NCBI GenBank assembly: GCA_045629945.1
Contig: JAZQSE010000021.1
Coordinates: 21,891-85,890, forward strand
DNA from: UBA1765 sp045629945
GTDB taxonomy: Bacteria > Fibrobacterota > Fibrobacteria > Fibrobacterales > Fibrobacteraceae
Length of the DNA: 64,000 bases
Direction: 5' to 3'
The notes beneath the pieces were generated by a model, which was not told the DNA's origin, did not search any database, and was given only the letters and a program-made list of their open reading frames with translations. Below are positions 35,606-44,487 of this stretch, piece by piece. The stretch's first letter is position 1. Each line of letters starts with the position of its first letter. The position numbers were made by a program, and so were the translations under genes.

Positions 35606-35668
35606 CACTTATTATGACATAGTCCATTTTAAATAAACATTCAACAAACCAGTCCCAAAAATTGAAAG

Positions 35669-35696
35669 TTGACACAGATTATAAAAAAATTATTTT
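35669..35696 (+). promoter_or_regulatory. Candidate promoter of the unknown membrane protein gene
   Basis: TTGACA (35669-35674), 16 nt, TATTTT (35691-35696). AAGGAG and ATG 35777 follow at a leader length of about 75 nt. Confidence 0.4.
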
Positions 35697-35776
35697 TTTT
35701 GTAAAATTTGTTCTGTAGAAGCATGGAAGATAAAAACTAAATATGGCGGTATCCTAACTATTCATAAGGAGTTGTA

Positions 35777-36331
35777 ATGTCTTTTATGCGTTATATTTTT
35801 TTGATTTTTTTCGGAATACACTTGTTTAGTTCTGTTGTATTAGCAAGCGATTTAAATTCGTTTGATACACAAATAGCAAAAGATATACAACTAACAGAAA
35901 TAGATAGTGCTGAAATTTACCAGAACTTAATTGCAGAGGAAAACTTAGATGCTAATTATACACCAAATGTGGTAGGTATTGTTATTGGGAGTGTTTTTAC
36001 GGGAATTGGAACTCTTTGGTTTTTTAATGGTTTGCAATGTTATTTTGATAAATATTCTAATCCTGAAACATCTGGCGATATGGATGATGTGCTAGGGTTT
36101 ATTAGTATCTATTTATCCATCCCCCCTTTTTCTATAGGAATACCTCTTCTTGTTCATAATATCAATAAATATTCAAATCGTAAAAATCATGCCGAAAAAC
36201 GCAATGAATACATAAGAGCTTACAAACGTTATAAAAAACAAAAAGAAGAAACATCATTACAAATTATGCTTTTACCTTCTATAAATTTTGCACATAACGC
36301 TGCAGGTTTAAGTGCTGTTGTTGCATTTTAG
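35777..36331 (+). CDS. Hypothetical exported membrane protein, 184 aa
   Basis: AAGGAG lies 5 nt before ATG 35777. A signal peptide (MSFMRYIFLIFFGIHLFSSVVLASD) ends near residue 24. An extracytoplasmic segment of about 40 residues precedes two hydrophobic helices (about 65-85 GIVIGSVFTGIGTLWFFNGL and about 105-125 GFISIYLSIPPFSIGIPLLV), then a strongly basic stretch (RKNHAEKRNEYIRAYKRYKK). The basic stretch followed by a short hydrophobic end suggests the loop after the second helix faces the cytoplasm. I do not recognise the family. It has its own promoter-like sequence and sits alone between pectate lyase and glgE. Confidence 0.65.
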   Translation: MSFMRYIFLIFFGIHLFSSVVLASDLNSFDTQIAKDIQLTEIDSAEIYQNLIAEENLDANYTPNVVGIVIGSVFTGIGTLWFFNGLQCYFDKYSNPETSGDMDDVLGFISIYLSIPPFSIGIPLLVHNINKYSNRKNHAEKRNEYIRAYKRYKKQKEETSLQIMLLPSINFAHNAAGLSAVVAF

Positions 36332-36426
36332 TTTGTTTTCATAAAAACAAATTTGAACTAGTTGAAATAGAAAAAATTACACACTGAAGCAAACAACGGG
36401 ACTGATAGAGTCCAATTTTCATTGAA

Positions 36427-36458
36427 AAAAATCCCACTTCTTTTGAAGTGAGATTTTT
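36427..36458. terminator. Bidirectional terminator between the hypothetical gene and glgE
   Basis: 14-bp stem with one C-A mismatch (AAAAATCCCACTTC with GAAGTGAGATTTTT), loop TTTT, A-rich and T-rich flanks, between convergent genes. Confidence 0.8.
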
Positions 36459-36479
36459 GAATTTAAACTACGCTTTTTA

Positions 36480-38210
36480 TCAAATTTTCTTTAGAATAAA
36501 TAAATGACCAGGTGCTTTTGAAGGTTCTAAACGAACAAAATTTTTAGAACCACGCCAAACAAATGATTCATCAGTAATGACATCTTTCAAGAAATAGAAA
36601 GCGTCTTCTTCTAAACCAAGTTTTGACATATCTAATTCAACAAGTCCTTCTTGTGTATTATCCATATCTAAGTTTGCAATGCAAAGGATTCTATCTTCAC
36701 CAAGAACTTTTGAATACACCATCAACTGATCATTTGCAGCGTAATGGAATTCTAGGTTGTCGTATTCTTGTAAAGCAGCATGAGCTAAACGAGCTTCGTT
36801 TACTCTACGGATAAAATCTTTAATGCCAGGAGAATTCCAATCGTGAACTTTGTATTGATACTTTTCACTGTCTTGCAATTCTTCTTTAATTGGCGAAGGA
36901 ATATTTTCGCAGAGTTCATAACCATTGTAGAGTCCCGTAAGACTAGAAAGTGTTGCTGCTAAGAAATAACGCAACTGGAAGGCATTAGCGCCTTTATAAG
37001 CCAAATACTTCGGGAAAATATCCGGAGTCGTCGGGAAGAAAATCCCACGCATATATTCTTTAGCATTTGATTGAGTGAGCTCTTTCAAGTATTGTTCAAA
37101 TTCCCATTTTTCACTACGCCAAGTAAAATAAGTGTAGCTCATGTCAAAGCCAGCTTTTGCTAAGCGATGCATCATTTTAGGGCGAGTGAAGGCTTCTGCT
37201 AAGAAAACTAATTCAGGACGTTTTTCCTTAACATCAGAAATCAGCCATTCCCAGAATGGGAACGGTTTGGTATGTGGGTTATCAATACGGAAAATTTCTA
37301 TTCCTTTATCAGCCCAGAATAAAATGATATTTTCAATTTCTTGCCAAAGTGCTTTATAATTTTCGTTGTAATAATCAAACGGATAAATGTCCTCGTATTT
37401 TTTTGGAGGATTTTCGGCAAATTTAATAGAACCATCTGGTTCATGGTAGAACCATTCCGGATGATCTTTTACATAAGGGTGGTCAGGGCTACAATTCAAA
37501 GCAATATCTAATGCAAGGCGTAAGCCCTTTGCACGAGCTGCTTTGGCAAACTTTTCAAAATCCTTCATAGAACCAAGCTCTGGATCCACAGCAAAATGCC
37601 CACCGTGCTTATTTCCTACCGCGTATGGGCAACCAGGTTCTAACGGTTTTCCCTTTTTATCTGTCTTTGCATGAAGCGCATTGTTAGCACCTTTTCGGTT
37701 CGTAATTCCAATAGGGTGAATAGGAACTAAGTAAACCGTATCAAACCCCATTTCAGCAATGTAATCTAATTGCTTTTCACAATCTTTCCATGTAGCACTT
37801 TTAGAAGCGTCGTTTCCCTGACTTTTGGGCCACATTTCATACCATGTACCGACACGAGCGTAAAGCGGATCTACGCGCAATTTCATTACAGGACTTTCTG
37901 TCGGGGTGTCTTTAGGTTCAAGCGTCCAGGCGACAACTTTATATTCATAATAACCAATGTTTTGCACGATAAAAGTGCCTTCCCAAAGGTCATTATCAAC
38001 AAAATACATAGGAGCTTTTTCCCATTTCTTTTTGGAAATGTGGCGATACATAATCGCAGCACTATATTTTTCATGACTATGTCTGAAAATATCGGCCTGG
38101 ATAGTTACAGAATCGCCAGGTTCACGTTTAAGCATAAAACGCCCACCTTCAATTTGCGGGCGAATGTTTTCTATTACAAGATTATCTTTTAAAGAAGGTA
38201 TAGTAGCCAT
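36480..38210 (-). CDS. glgE: GlgE-type alpha-1,4-glucan:maltose-1-phosphate maltosyltransferase (GH13_3)
   Basis: 576 residues. An N-terminal beta domain (about 1-110) contains VIENIRPQIEGGRF, the family's opening. The GH13 barrel follows: FDTVYLVPIHPIG, GLRLALDIALNCSPDHP, the nucleophile region IEIFRIDNPHTKPFPFWEW and the acid/base Glu in LVFLAEAFTRPKM. The HTKP motif separates GlgE from alpha-amylases. It elongates alpha-glucan from maltose-1-phosphate in the cytosol. It is shorter than mycobacterial GlgE (about 700). No treS, pep2 or glgB is near. Start ATG 38210 lies 6 nt after TATATT. Confidence 0.9.
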   Translation of the reverse strand: MATIPSLKDNLVIENIRPQIEGGRFMLKREPGDSVTIQADIFRHSHEKYSAAIMYRHISKKKWEKAPMYFVDNDLWEGTFIVQNIGYYEYKVVAWTLEPKDTPTESPVMKLRVDPLYARVGTWYEMWPKSQGNDASKSATWKDCEKQLDYIAEMGFDTVYLVPIHPIGITNRKGANNALHAKTDKKGKPLEPGCPYAVGNKHGGHFAVDPELGSMKDFEKFAKAARAKGLRLALDIALNCSPDHPYVKDHPEWFYHEPDGSIKFAENPPKKYEDIYPFDYYNENYKALWQEIENIILFWADKGIEIFRIDNPHTKPFPFWEWLISDVKEKRPELVFLAEAFTRPKMMHRLAKAGFDMSYTYFTWRSEKWEFEQYLKELTQSNAKEYMRGIFFPTTPDIFPKYLAYKGANAFQLRYFLAATLSSLTGLYNGYELCENIPSPIKEELQDSEKYQYKVHDWNSPGIKDFIRRVNEARLAHAALQEYDNLEFHYAANDQLMVYSKVLGEDRILCIANLDMDNTQEGLVELDMSKLGLEEDAFYFLKDVITDESFVWRGSKNFVRLEPSKAPGHLFILKKI

Positions 38211-38222
38211 AGCTTAAATATA
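38211..38222 (-). promoter_or_regulatory. Leaderless-type -10 element (glgE)
   Basis: TATATT on the minus strand, then 6 nt (TAAGCT) and ATG 38210. TTTG lies 22 nt further upstream. No Shine-Dalgarno sequence. Confidence 0.5.
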
Positions 38223-38300
38223 AATTATCTGTTTTAAAAAAAATCAAATTTTAGAACAAGGATTCCATTTTTGGACTTCCTTTGAAGATTAGATAGATTT

Positions 38301-38312
38301 TATATTTGTCGT
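38301..38312 (+). promoter_or_regulatory. Leaderless-type -10 element (PAP2 gene)
   Basis: TATATTTG at 38301-38308, an exact TAnnTTTG; 6 nt separate the hexamer TATATT from ATG 38313. TTTG at 38281-38284 lies 16 nt upstream. No Shine-Dalgarno sequence. Confidence 0.55.
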
Positions 38313-39122
38313 ATGTCAAAATGGCGAGCATTCTTTTTAAGTTTTCTGCTCTTTTTTTCTGTAAGTCAGGCAAGTGACAGAATTCCTTTATGGGAAAACC
38401 TTTTTTATCGTATTGGGCAAAATTCTCTTGGAACTTTCACGTATGCTTATGGTTCGCATTTGGCACTTGGAATCGGTTCTACTTATGCGATGGTTGAAAG
38501 CGGTATAGATTGGAAATGGAATCGTTTTTGTGTCCGACATGAAACCCTTTCTCTATGGGCTTCTCTCCCCGGGGGACTTGTTGGTACATTTGCGCCGGTA
38601 GCACTTCCGCTAGCACTTTATCTTGGCTCTGATGATAAAGAAATTCAGTTAGCTGGAATAGCTATGGGACAAGCCGCTCTCTTAGCTTTTGGAACGACAA
38701 CTGTTATAAAGGCATTTACAGGAAGAACACCTCCTCATGTTTTAGACGCCATAGACAAGGACCCAAAATACCAGAAAGATTACAGCGATAAATTCCGATT
38801 TGGCTTTGTGCGCGGAAGCCTAATTGATGGTTGGCCTTCTGGGCATACAGCGACAGCCGTTGCCATGGCAACTACTTTAATCACTCTTTACCCAGACAAT
38901 TCTTGGATTCTCGCCGGTGGTATTCTTTATTCAGCAACCATTGGAATCAGTATGTCTTTTATCGCGCATTGGGCAAGTGATATTTTTGCTGGAATGTTAA
39001 CGGGTATTGCAATTGGGCGAACTGTTGGAAAAAGTTTTGCTGCATTACAAAATAAACAAGCGCAAAGTAAAGTATCTTTTTTAATAACACCTTCATTTGC
39101 TGGAATCAATGTAAAATTCTGA
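38313..39122 (+). CDS. PAP2-family membrane phosphatase
   Basis: 269 residues. A signal-like N-terminal helix is followed by several membrane segments. The three PAP2 motifs are visible: KAFTGRTPP (C1), WPSGHTATA (C2) and SFIAHWASDIFAG (C3, with the catalytic His). Such enzymes dephosphorylate lipid phosphates, for example undecaprenyl pyrophosphate or phosphatidate, at the outer face of the membrane. C1 has TPP where RP is usual. The gene stands alone, divergent from glgE; the 100-bp gap holds a leaderless-type promoter for each. The lipid substrate cannot be told from sequence. Confidence 0.85.
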   Translation: MSKWRAFFLSFLLFFSVSQASDRIPLWENLFYRIGQNSLGTFTYAYGSHLALGIGSTYAMVESGIDWKWNRFCVRHETLSLWASLPGGLVGTFAPVALPLALYLGSDDKEIQLAGIAMGQAALLAFGTTTVIKAFTGRTPPHVLDAIDKDPKYQKDYSDKFRFGFVRGSLIDGWPSGHTATAVAMATTLITLYPDNSWILAGGILYSATIGISMSFIAHWASDIFAGMLTGIAIGRTVGKSFAALQNKQAQSKVSFLITPSFAGINVKF

Positions 39123-39232
39123 TTCTAGTCCGCTTGATTTCCAAAAATCTGCTTAAAATATTATAGCCTTTAATGAATTATTTGTATACATTTAAGTAAT
39201 CTTGGGAAATTAGAGTTTTTAGATGAGGCTTT

Positions 39233-40726
39233 ATGCGTTTTTCGCTTTTGATTTTCATTATACTATTACAAGTTAGTTCCATAATGGCTATGGATACGCT
39301 TTCTGTATGGATAATGCCAAACGGAGCTTCACCTAAAGAAAAATTAGAAGCCCAATTAGAAAATTATACAAAGCAAACAGGTATAGCTACTAAAATTGTT
39401 GTCTTAGATTGGGGCGAAGCCTGGAATCGCATTAGTACAGCTCTTGAACGCAATAAAGATCTTCCGGCGGTTCTTCAGGTGGGAACAACTTGGATTCCTT
39501 TTTTTGCCGCGCAAGGTTACCTTCTTGAATTAAATCCCTGGCTTGAGAAAATACAACAAGAACGTTTTATTCCGGTTAGTTTTAATACAACGCATATAGA
39601 AGGCGATTCTTCTATTTATTCTGTTCCTTGGTTTGTTGATGCAAGAGCTTTACTTGCCAACAAAAAATTACTTGAAGCAAATGGCATTGAAATAGCAGAT
39701 GTTAAAACGTATCAAAGTTTTAGAAATGCTCTTAAAAAAATAAATGAAGCCAAAATGCAACTTCCTGACGGCACGCCTATTGAAGCTTTTGCCTTCCCGG
39801 GAAAAAGTGACTGGAATATCCCTCATAATTTTGCTCCTTGGATTTGGTCAGAAGGTGGTGATTTTATTAAAAAACAAGATTCTGTTTATCGCTCAGCTCT
39901 TATGGACAAAGAAACATTGCAAGGAATTGCAAAATATTTAAGTCTTGTTGTTGATTCTCTTGTATATAGAACCAATTTAACGCAAAATACAGCACAAATA
40001 ATCCAGCGCTTTAATAATGGAGAATTGGCTTTTATTTTAAACACGGCAGAAATCGCAATGCTTACAAGAATTCCTTCTGTAAATGGAGGCTTGCAAGGTT
40101 CAAGAATAAGCAACGATGGCATTGTTGTATTACCGGTACCTCAAGGTTCAAATGGCAGTATTAGTTTTATTGGTGGCAGTAATTTAAGTATTCCGGCCAA
40201 TTATCCTAATAAAAAAGAAGCTGTTGAATTGCTTATGTTTTTAACAAGTGATTTTTCTATTGATGCTTACACTAAAACGATAGGTTTCTTGCCACCAATT
40301 CAATCGGCTTTAAAGTCCTGGGAAACAGATTCTGTTTATAAATCTCTTGTTGATTGTCTGAATAATGGAAAAACATACACAAGTATTCCTAGATGGTGGG
40401 AAGTTGAAAATATTTTAGCGTCTTTATTTTCAGACATTTGGTCTGTCTTAGAATTTGAGGATTTGTATTCTGAAAAAAGAATTTATAGTATTTTATTAAA
40501 ATACCACATTGAAATAAATAAATTACTTGGTTACGAAGAAGACCCACCTAAATTCGATTACTTTTCTCAGATTTGGCGACATGCCCTTCCTGTCAAAAAA
40601 CAAGTTGCAGAAAATACAGAAAATTCTTCTGACAATGCATTGCTATTTTCCAAAAAATTTTCTCTGGGTCTTTTCTTGACAATGATGCTTTTTGGCTTTG
40701 TTTTTACTTACAGGAAAAAAAGATAG
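39233..40726 (+). CDS. Extracellular solute-binding protein with C-terminal membrane anchor
   Basis: 497 residues. The signal peptide is MRFSLLIFIILLQVSSIMA. Residues about 20-430 are a family 1 (sugar-type) solute-binding protein: LSVWIMPNGASPKEKLEAQL, VLQVGTTWIPFFAAQGYLLE, YSVPWFVDARALLANKKLL and GGSNLSIPANYPNKKEAVEL. A hydrophobic helix (about 470-490, SLGLFLTMMLFGFVFTY) and YRKKR end it, which would tether the protein to the membrane with a basic cytoplasmic tail. No ABC permease or ATPase is present. The diguanylate cyclase gene begins 6 nt downstream, so a sensory use of the binding protein is likely. GAGG precedes the ATG. Confidence 0.85.
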   Translation: MRFSLLIFIILLQVSSIMAMDTLSVWIMPNGASPKEKLEAQLENYTKQTGIATKIVVLDWGEAWNRISTALERNKDLPAVLQVGTTWIPFFAAQGYLLELNPWLEKIQQERFIPVSFNTTHIEGDSSIYSVPWFVDARALLANKKLLEANGIEIADVKTYQSFRNALKKINEAKMQLPDGTPIEAFAFPGKSDWNIPHNFAPWIWSEGGDFIKKQDSVYRSALMDKETLQGIAKYLSLVVDSLVYRTNLTQNTAQIIQRFNNGELAFILNTAEIAMLTRIPSVNGGLQGSRISNDGIVVLPVPQGSNGSISFIGGSNLSIPANYPNKKEAVELLMFLTSDFSIDAYTKTIGFLPPIQSALKSWETDSVYKSLVDCLNNGKTYTSIPRWWEVENILASLFSDIWSVLEFEDLYSEKRIYSILLKYHIEINKLLGYEEDPPKFDYFSQIWRHALPVKKQVAENTENSSDNALLFSKKFSLGLFLTMMLFGFVFTYRKKR

Positions 40727-40732
40727 GCTGAT

Positions 40733-42421
40733 ATGAAAATCAAAATGTTATTACATAGCCTTATTTTCAGGAGTTTAATTTTACTCGTTCTTTTTATTTG
40801 TCTTTTATTATGTGGGATTTCTATTTATTTTATCAATACGCAAAAAAAGTCATTAGGGGATTCTGTTTTTAAAAGGAATTATGAAGAAATTGTTCGTTTA
40901 GAAGAATCCATTGGTTTGAAAATGGACCAATTTTCAAGCCTTTTGTCGCTTTTAGCGAAAACATCTTCTATTATCGCTTTAGACCCGACAGAATCTTCTG
41001 GATTTCTTAAAAGTTTTGATGTGACATCGCTTTTTGTTTCTGGAGAAAGTGTTTTTCTTTATGACCGCAATCAGGAACTAATTTGCGATAATTCCATGCT
41101 TGGAACGGACTTAAAAGGAAAAAAACAATTTACGGATTTTGAAAAAGTAACTCCCATACGTGCTTATACAACGCCTTGGTTCTGGGAAAATGAATCACCT
41201 CAAAAAATGTTTGCTTATGCCGTTGGTTCAAAAGCAACCGCAAGTGGAACAATTGTTGCTTCGTTTTCATTCAGAAGAATATGGCAAACTTATGCCAATT
41301 ACACAATAGGAGAAAAGGGCTTTTTAATAGCGACTGATTTAAAAGGCAAAATTTTAATGCATCCAGATTTACAATTAGCAACATCTGGAGAACATTATAT
41401 TTCAGAATTAGGCATTTCTATGCCTCAAAAATTGTCCGAAAAACAAGTTCTTCCTTTGGTTATTCAAAATAAAAACAAGCAATATTTAGTGACTTACGCG
41501 TATAATTCAAATTATCAATTTGCTTTGTTTTCTCTTCAACCTATTGAAGAAATAGAATCCACTCTTTCAACATTCCGCTCGGGAATTCTCCTTGTTTTTG
41601 CAATTATTTTACCAACAACTATTTTAATCATTATCTTACTTTTTTTCCATTTTGCAACACCTCTTTATCGTTTGATTGCCTATATCGACCATGTGGGCAA
41701 TGGTCATTTTAATGCAAGGCCTTTCCCTATTACTAAACGAAAAGATGAAGTAGGGTCTTTAGCAACAGCTTTTAACAGAATGTTGTTACTTATACAAGAT
41801 CAGATGAAACAATTGAACGATCACCAGAAATATCTAGAAGAACAAGTTCAGAAGCGGACATTAGAATTAGAAAATGCAAAAAATCAACTTGAGATACTTT
41901 CTAGAACAGATGAACTTACGAAACTTCCGAACCGGCGTGACTTAATGGAAAAAATCCAACATGAATCGCATAGAGCGAATAGAATGCATCGTAACTTCTG
42001 TTTCATTTTTATTGACATTGATAAGTTTAAAAGCATTAATGACACTTATGGTCACCATTGTGGAGATGTTGTTTTGCAAACGGTTGCAAATACAATAAGA
42101 CAATTGCTACGCAAATACGATTTTGTAGCTCGTTGGGGTGGTGAAGAATTTTTAGCTGTTCTTCCTGAAACTGAAATTGCAGGAGCAATTGTTGTAGCAG
42201 AACGTTTCCGTAAATCAATTGAGAATTTGCAGATTGACTATAAGGGAACGCGTATACCTGTTACAATTACTTTGGGAGTATCTCAATACGATTCTGAACT
42301 TGGCGTTGATAAAAGTATCCAACTTGCAGACCAAGCTTTGTACGATGGAAAAATGAATGGCAGAAACCAAGTCGTTATCAATAAAAAGCAAAATAATAAA
42401 TCAGATTCAACAACTCTTTAG
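40733..42421 (+). CDS. Membrane diguanylate cyclase with Cache-type sensor, HAMP and GGDEF domains
   Basis: 562 residues. An N-terminal helix (about 8-30) and a second at about 285-310 bracket a periplasmic region of about 250 residues that resembles a Cache domain (TPWFWENESPQKMFAYAVG, EKGFLIATDLKGKILMHPD). A HAMP segment (TPLYRLIAYIDHVG) and coiled coil lead to the GGDEF domain: RTDELTKLPNRR, FIDIDKFKSINDTYGHHCGD and the active site RWGGEEF. An RxxD inhibitory site (RKYD) sits five residues before GGEEF. It makes c-di-GMP. It follows the solute-binding protein by 6 nt and precedes a CDF transporter by 9 nt. Confidence 0.9.
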   Translation: MKIKMLLHSLIFRSLILLVLFICLLLCGISIYFINTQKKSLGDSVFKRNYEEIVRLEESIGLKMDQFSSLLSLLAKTSSIIALDPTESSGFLKSFDVTSLFVSGESVFLYDRNQELICDNSMLGTDLKGKKQFTDFEKVTPIRAYTTPWFWENESPQKMFAYAVGSKATASGTIVASFSFRRIWQTYANYTIGEKGFLIATDLKGKILMHPDLQLATSGEHYISELGISMPQKLSEKQVLPLVIQNKNKQYLVTYAYNSNYQFALFSLQPIEEIESTLSTFRSGILLVFAIILPTTILIIILLFFHFATPLYRLIAYIDHVGNGHFNARPFPITKRKDEVGSLATAFNRMLLLIQDQMKQLNDHQKYLEEQVQKRTLELENAKNQLEILSRTDELTKLPNRRDLMEKIQHESHRANRMHRNFCFIFIDIDKFKSINDTYGHHCGDVVLQTVANTIRQLLRKYDFVARWGGEEFLAVLPETEIAGAIVVAERFRKSIENLQIDYKGTRIPVTITLGVSQYDSELGVDKSIQLADQALYDGKMNGRNQVVINKKQNNKSDSTTL

Positions 42422-42430
42422 AAAAATTTT

Positions 42431-43330
42431 ATGACGCGAATAGTTCCAAAAGACGAAGGCCCTGAAGTTCGACGTGTGACCTGGATTGGTTTATTTGTTA
42501 ACATAATGCTTACAGCAATTAAGTTTCTGGCTGGTATTTTCGGGCATTCACAAGCTTTAATTGCTGATGCCATTCATAGTGCATCAGATTTAACAACAGA
42601 TATAGCCATTTTAGTCGGTTCAAAATATTGGTATTCTCCTCCAGACGCCGATCATCCGAATGGGCATAGAAAATTCGAAACATTAATAACTATTTGTATC
42701 GGTTTTGCTATTGCTGCAGTTGGTGTTTTTATCATATTGGATTCTACAGATGCTTTAATACAAAAAAACTTTTCTCACCCAGAAATTATTACAGCAGTGG
42801 TTGCATTTCTTTCAGTAATTGTAAAAGAAATCCTTTTCCGGTACACTAAAAATGCCGGGAAAAGAATCAGAAGTCAGGCTTTAGAAGCTAATGCTTGGCA
42901 TCACCGAAGCGATGCCTTGAGCTCGATTCCTGTACTTATTGCAATTTTAATAACGATTGTATTTCCTCAATTCAACTTCATAGATAGCATTGGCGCTTTA
43001 ATAGTCTCAGTGTTTGTTATAAAAGCCGGCTTAAGTATTGTTTTGCCTGCGATACACCAAGTTGCAGACGGAGCTCCTAATAAAAAAATTTCAGATAAAT
43101 TATATAATGTCGCTTCTCAAGTTCCTGGTGTTATAAGTATTCATAATTTTAGGATTCGTTATATCGGAAATGATTTGCAAGTTCTTTTACACATAGTGGT
43201 TAATTCCAATATGTCTTTATTAGAAGCGCATGAACTTTCTGAAAAAGTAGAACGAGCTTTAATTGATTGCGGAGAAAATGTGATTGATGCTATGGTTCAT
43301 GTAGACCCTTATGATTCTCAAAAAACATAG
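42431..43330 (+). CDS. Cation diffusion facilitator (CDF) efflux protein
   Basis: 299 residues with about six membrane helices and a C-terminal cytoplasmic domain (about 210-299). Metal-site motifs are present: DAIHSASDLTTD in helix 2, and HHRSDALSS in helix 5; DADHPNGHRKFE lies in the loop between helices 2 and 3. CDF proteins export Zn, Fe, Mn or Co in exchange for protons. The HxxxD arrangement would suit Zn or similar; the metal is not certain. It follows the GGDEF gene by 9 nt with no ribosome-binding site of note, so it is likely part of that operon by position only. Confidence 0.9.
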   Translation: MTRIVPKDEGPEVRRVTWIGLFVNIMLTAIKFLAGIFGHSQALIADAIHSASDLTTDIAILVGSKYWYSPPDADHPNGHRKFETLITICIGFAIAAVGVFIILDSTDALIQKNFSHPEIITAVVAFLSVIVKEILFRYTKNAGKRIRSQALEANAWHHRSDALSSIPVLIAILITIVFPQFNFIDSIGALIVSVFVIKAGLSIVLPAIHQVADGAPNKKISDKLYNVASQVPGVISIHNFRIRYIGNDLQVLLHIVVNSNMSLLEAHELSEKVERALIDCGENVIDAMVHVDPYDSQKT

Positions 43331-43375
43331 AGCCAATTATTTCCCGCAATCCTTATTTGAGTATTGTTGTTGATT

Positions 43376-44386
43376 TCAATTTTCTCCGCGGTTTTTAGCA
43401 GCGATATTCTTGTAGTTATTGTGTTCTGCAAGCGTAGCGCTAAAGAAGTGCGTTCCAGAACCATCGTCTTTTGCAACAAAATAAAGTTTATTTGTTTTAT
43501 CGGGATAAAGAGTCGCTTCAATAGCTTTTCGCCCTGGATTGGATATAGGACCAGGCATAAGACCTTTGAATTTTCGGGTGTTGTAAGGGTTGTCACTTTG
43601 TAATTGGCTTTTATAGATAGGACCGGTAAGGTTTTTAAAAATGAAACGAACGGTTGGGTCTGCTCCAAGAGGCATGCCGATGTCTAATCGATTGTGAAAA
43701 ACTCCTGCAATCAAAGGCCGTTCGTCTGGTTTACCAGTTTCTTCTTCTACAACACTAGCTAGTGTGAGTATTTGATGCCAACCGCCTAACTTTTTCCACA
43801 TAGGGCTATTTTTTTCTTCCATTTCTTTTTTGAGCCTGAGATTGGCTTGAACCATTTGCTTTAAAATATCTTCTTCATTGGCATTAACAGGAAACGGGTA
43901 AGTGTCAGGTAATAAATAACCTTCTAAATCCCCAATAGTAACGCCTAACTTGTTTGCAAAATTTTTATCATGCACAAGTGCATTCCATTTTGCTGAATCA
44001 ATTTTGGGAAAAACTTTTTGCAAGTAATTCGGAATTTCCCAAGAGGCACGCCCTTCGGGGATGGTTACTTTACGCACGGCATTTTTCCCACTAGAAAGGA
44101 GAGCAACTAACTCTTCTAAAGAAATATTGGGTGGTATTTCATACCAACCTGCTTTTAAAGCACATTTTTTTAATCGGCAATGTAAATTGAATATGTCGGA
44201 ATCATTCCAGACATTATTCTGGTGTAAAATTTTAGAAACATTCTTTGGCGAAGAACCTTTTGGAAGTTCAAGCAGAACAATTTCTTTGTTTTGAGAAACG
44301 GCTTCAAACCTTGATTTTATATGGAAAAAGCCAAAAAGTCCAAAAAGGACCAAGAAAAATGTTAAAAATGCAAAAAATTTCTTCAT
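43376..44386 (-). CDS. mltG: Endolytic murein transglycosylase MltG
   Basis: 336 residues from ATG 44386, where one N-terminal membrane helix begins (MKKFFAFLTFFLVLFGLFGF). A LysM-like segment (about 35-110) and the YceG domain follow: DLEGYLLPDTYPF, the catalytic Glu in LASVVEEETG, AGVFHNRLDIGMPLGADPT and YNTRKFKGLMPGPISNPG. It cuts nascent glycan strands in the periplasm. The frame is open to 44449, but the family starts at this Met and TAAATT sits 7 nt upstream. It is convergent with the CDF gene without a visible terminator between. Confidence 0.95.
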   Translation of the reverse strand: MKKFFAFLTFFLVLFGLFGFFHIKSRFEAVSQNKEIVLLELPKGSSPKNVSKILHQNNVWNDSDIFNLHCRLKKCALKAGWYEIPPNISLEELVALLSSGKNAVRKVTIPEGRASWEIPNYLQKVFPKIDSAKWNALVHDKNFANKLGVTIGDLEGYLLPDTYPFPVNANEEDILKQMVQANLRLKKEMEEKNSPMWKKLGGWHQILTLASVVEEETGKPDERPLIAGVFHNRLDIGMPLGADPTVRFIFKNLTGPIYKSQLQSDNPYNTRKFKGLMPGPISNPGRKAIEATLYPDKTNKLYFVAKDDGSGTHFFSATLAEHNNYKNIAAKNRGEN

Positions 44387-44399
44387 AAACAGAAATTTA
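44387..44399 (-). promoter_or_regulatory. Leaderless-type -10 element (mltG)
   Basis: TAAATT on the minus strand, 7 nt (TCTGTTT), then ATG 44386. TTG occurs 16 nt upstream of the TAAATTTC element. Confidence 0.5.
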
Positions 44400-44433
44400 A
44401 TGAAAAAATTTGCCACAAGGGCAAAATAAAGAA

Positions 44434-44441
44434 TATATTTG
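44434..44441 (+). promoter_or_regulatory. TAnnTTTG-type promoter element of the SH3-like protein gene
   Basis: TATATTTG, exact TAnnTTTG, with TTTG at 44409-44412 (21 nt upstream). It would give a leader of about 40 nt before GAGGA and ATG 44488. Confidence 0.4.
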
Positions 44442-44487
44442 GGATACATATTGAAAAATGGAATTTTCTGTTTTTGAGGATTTGAAT

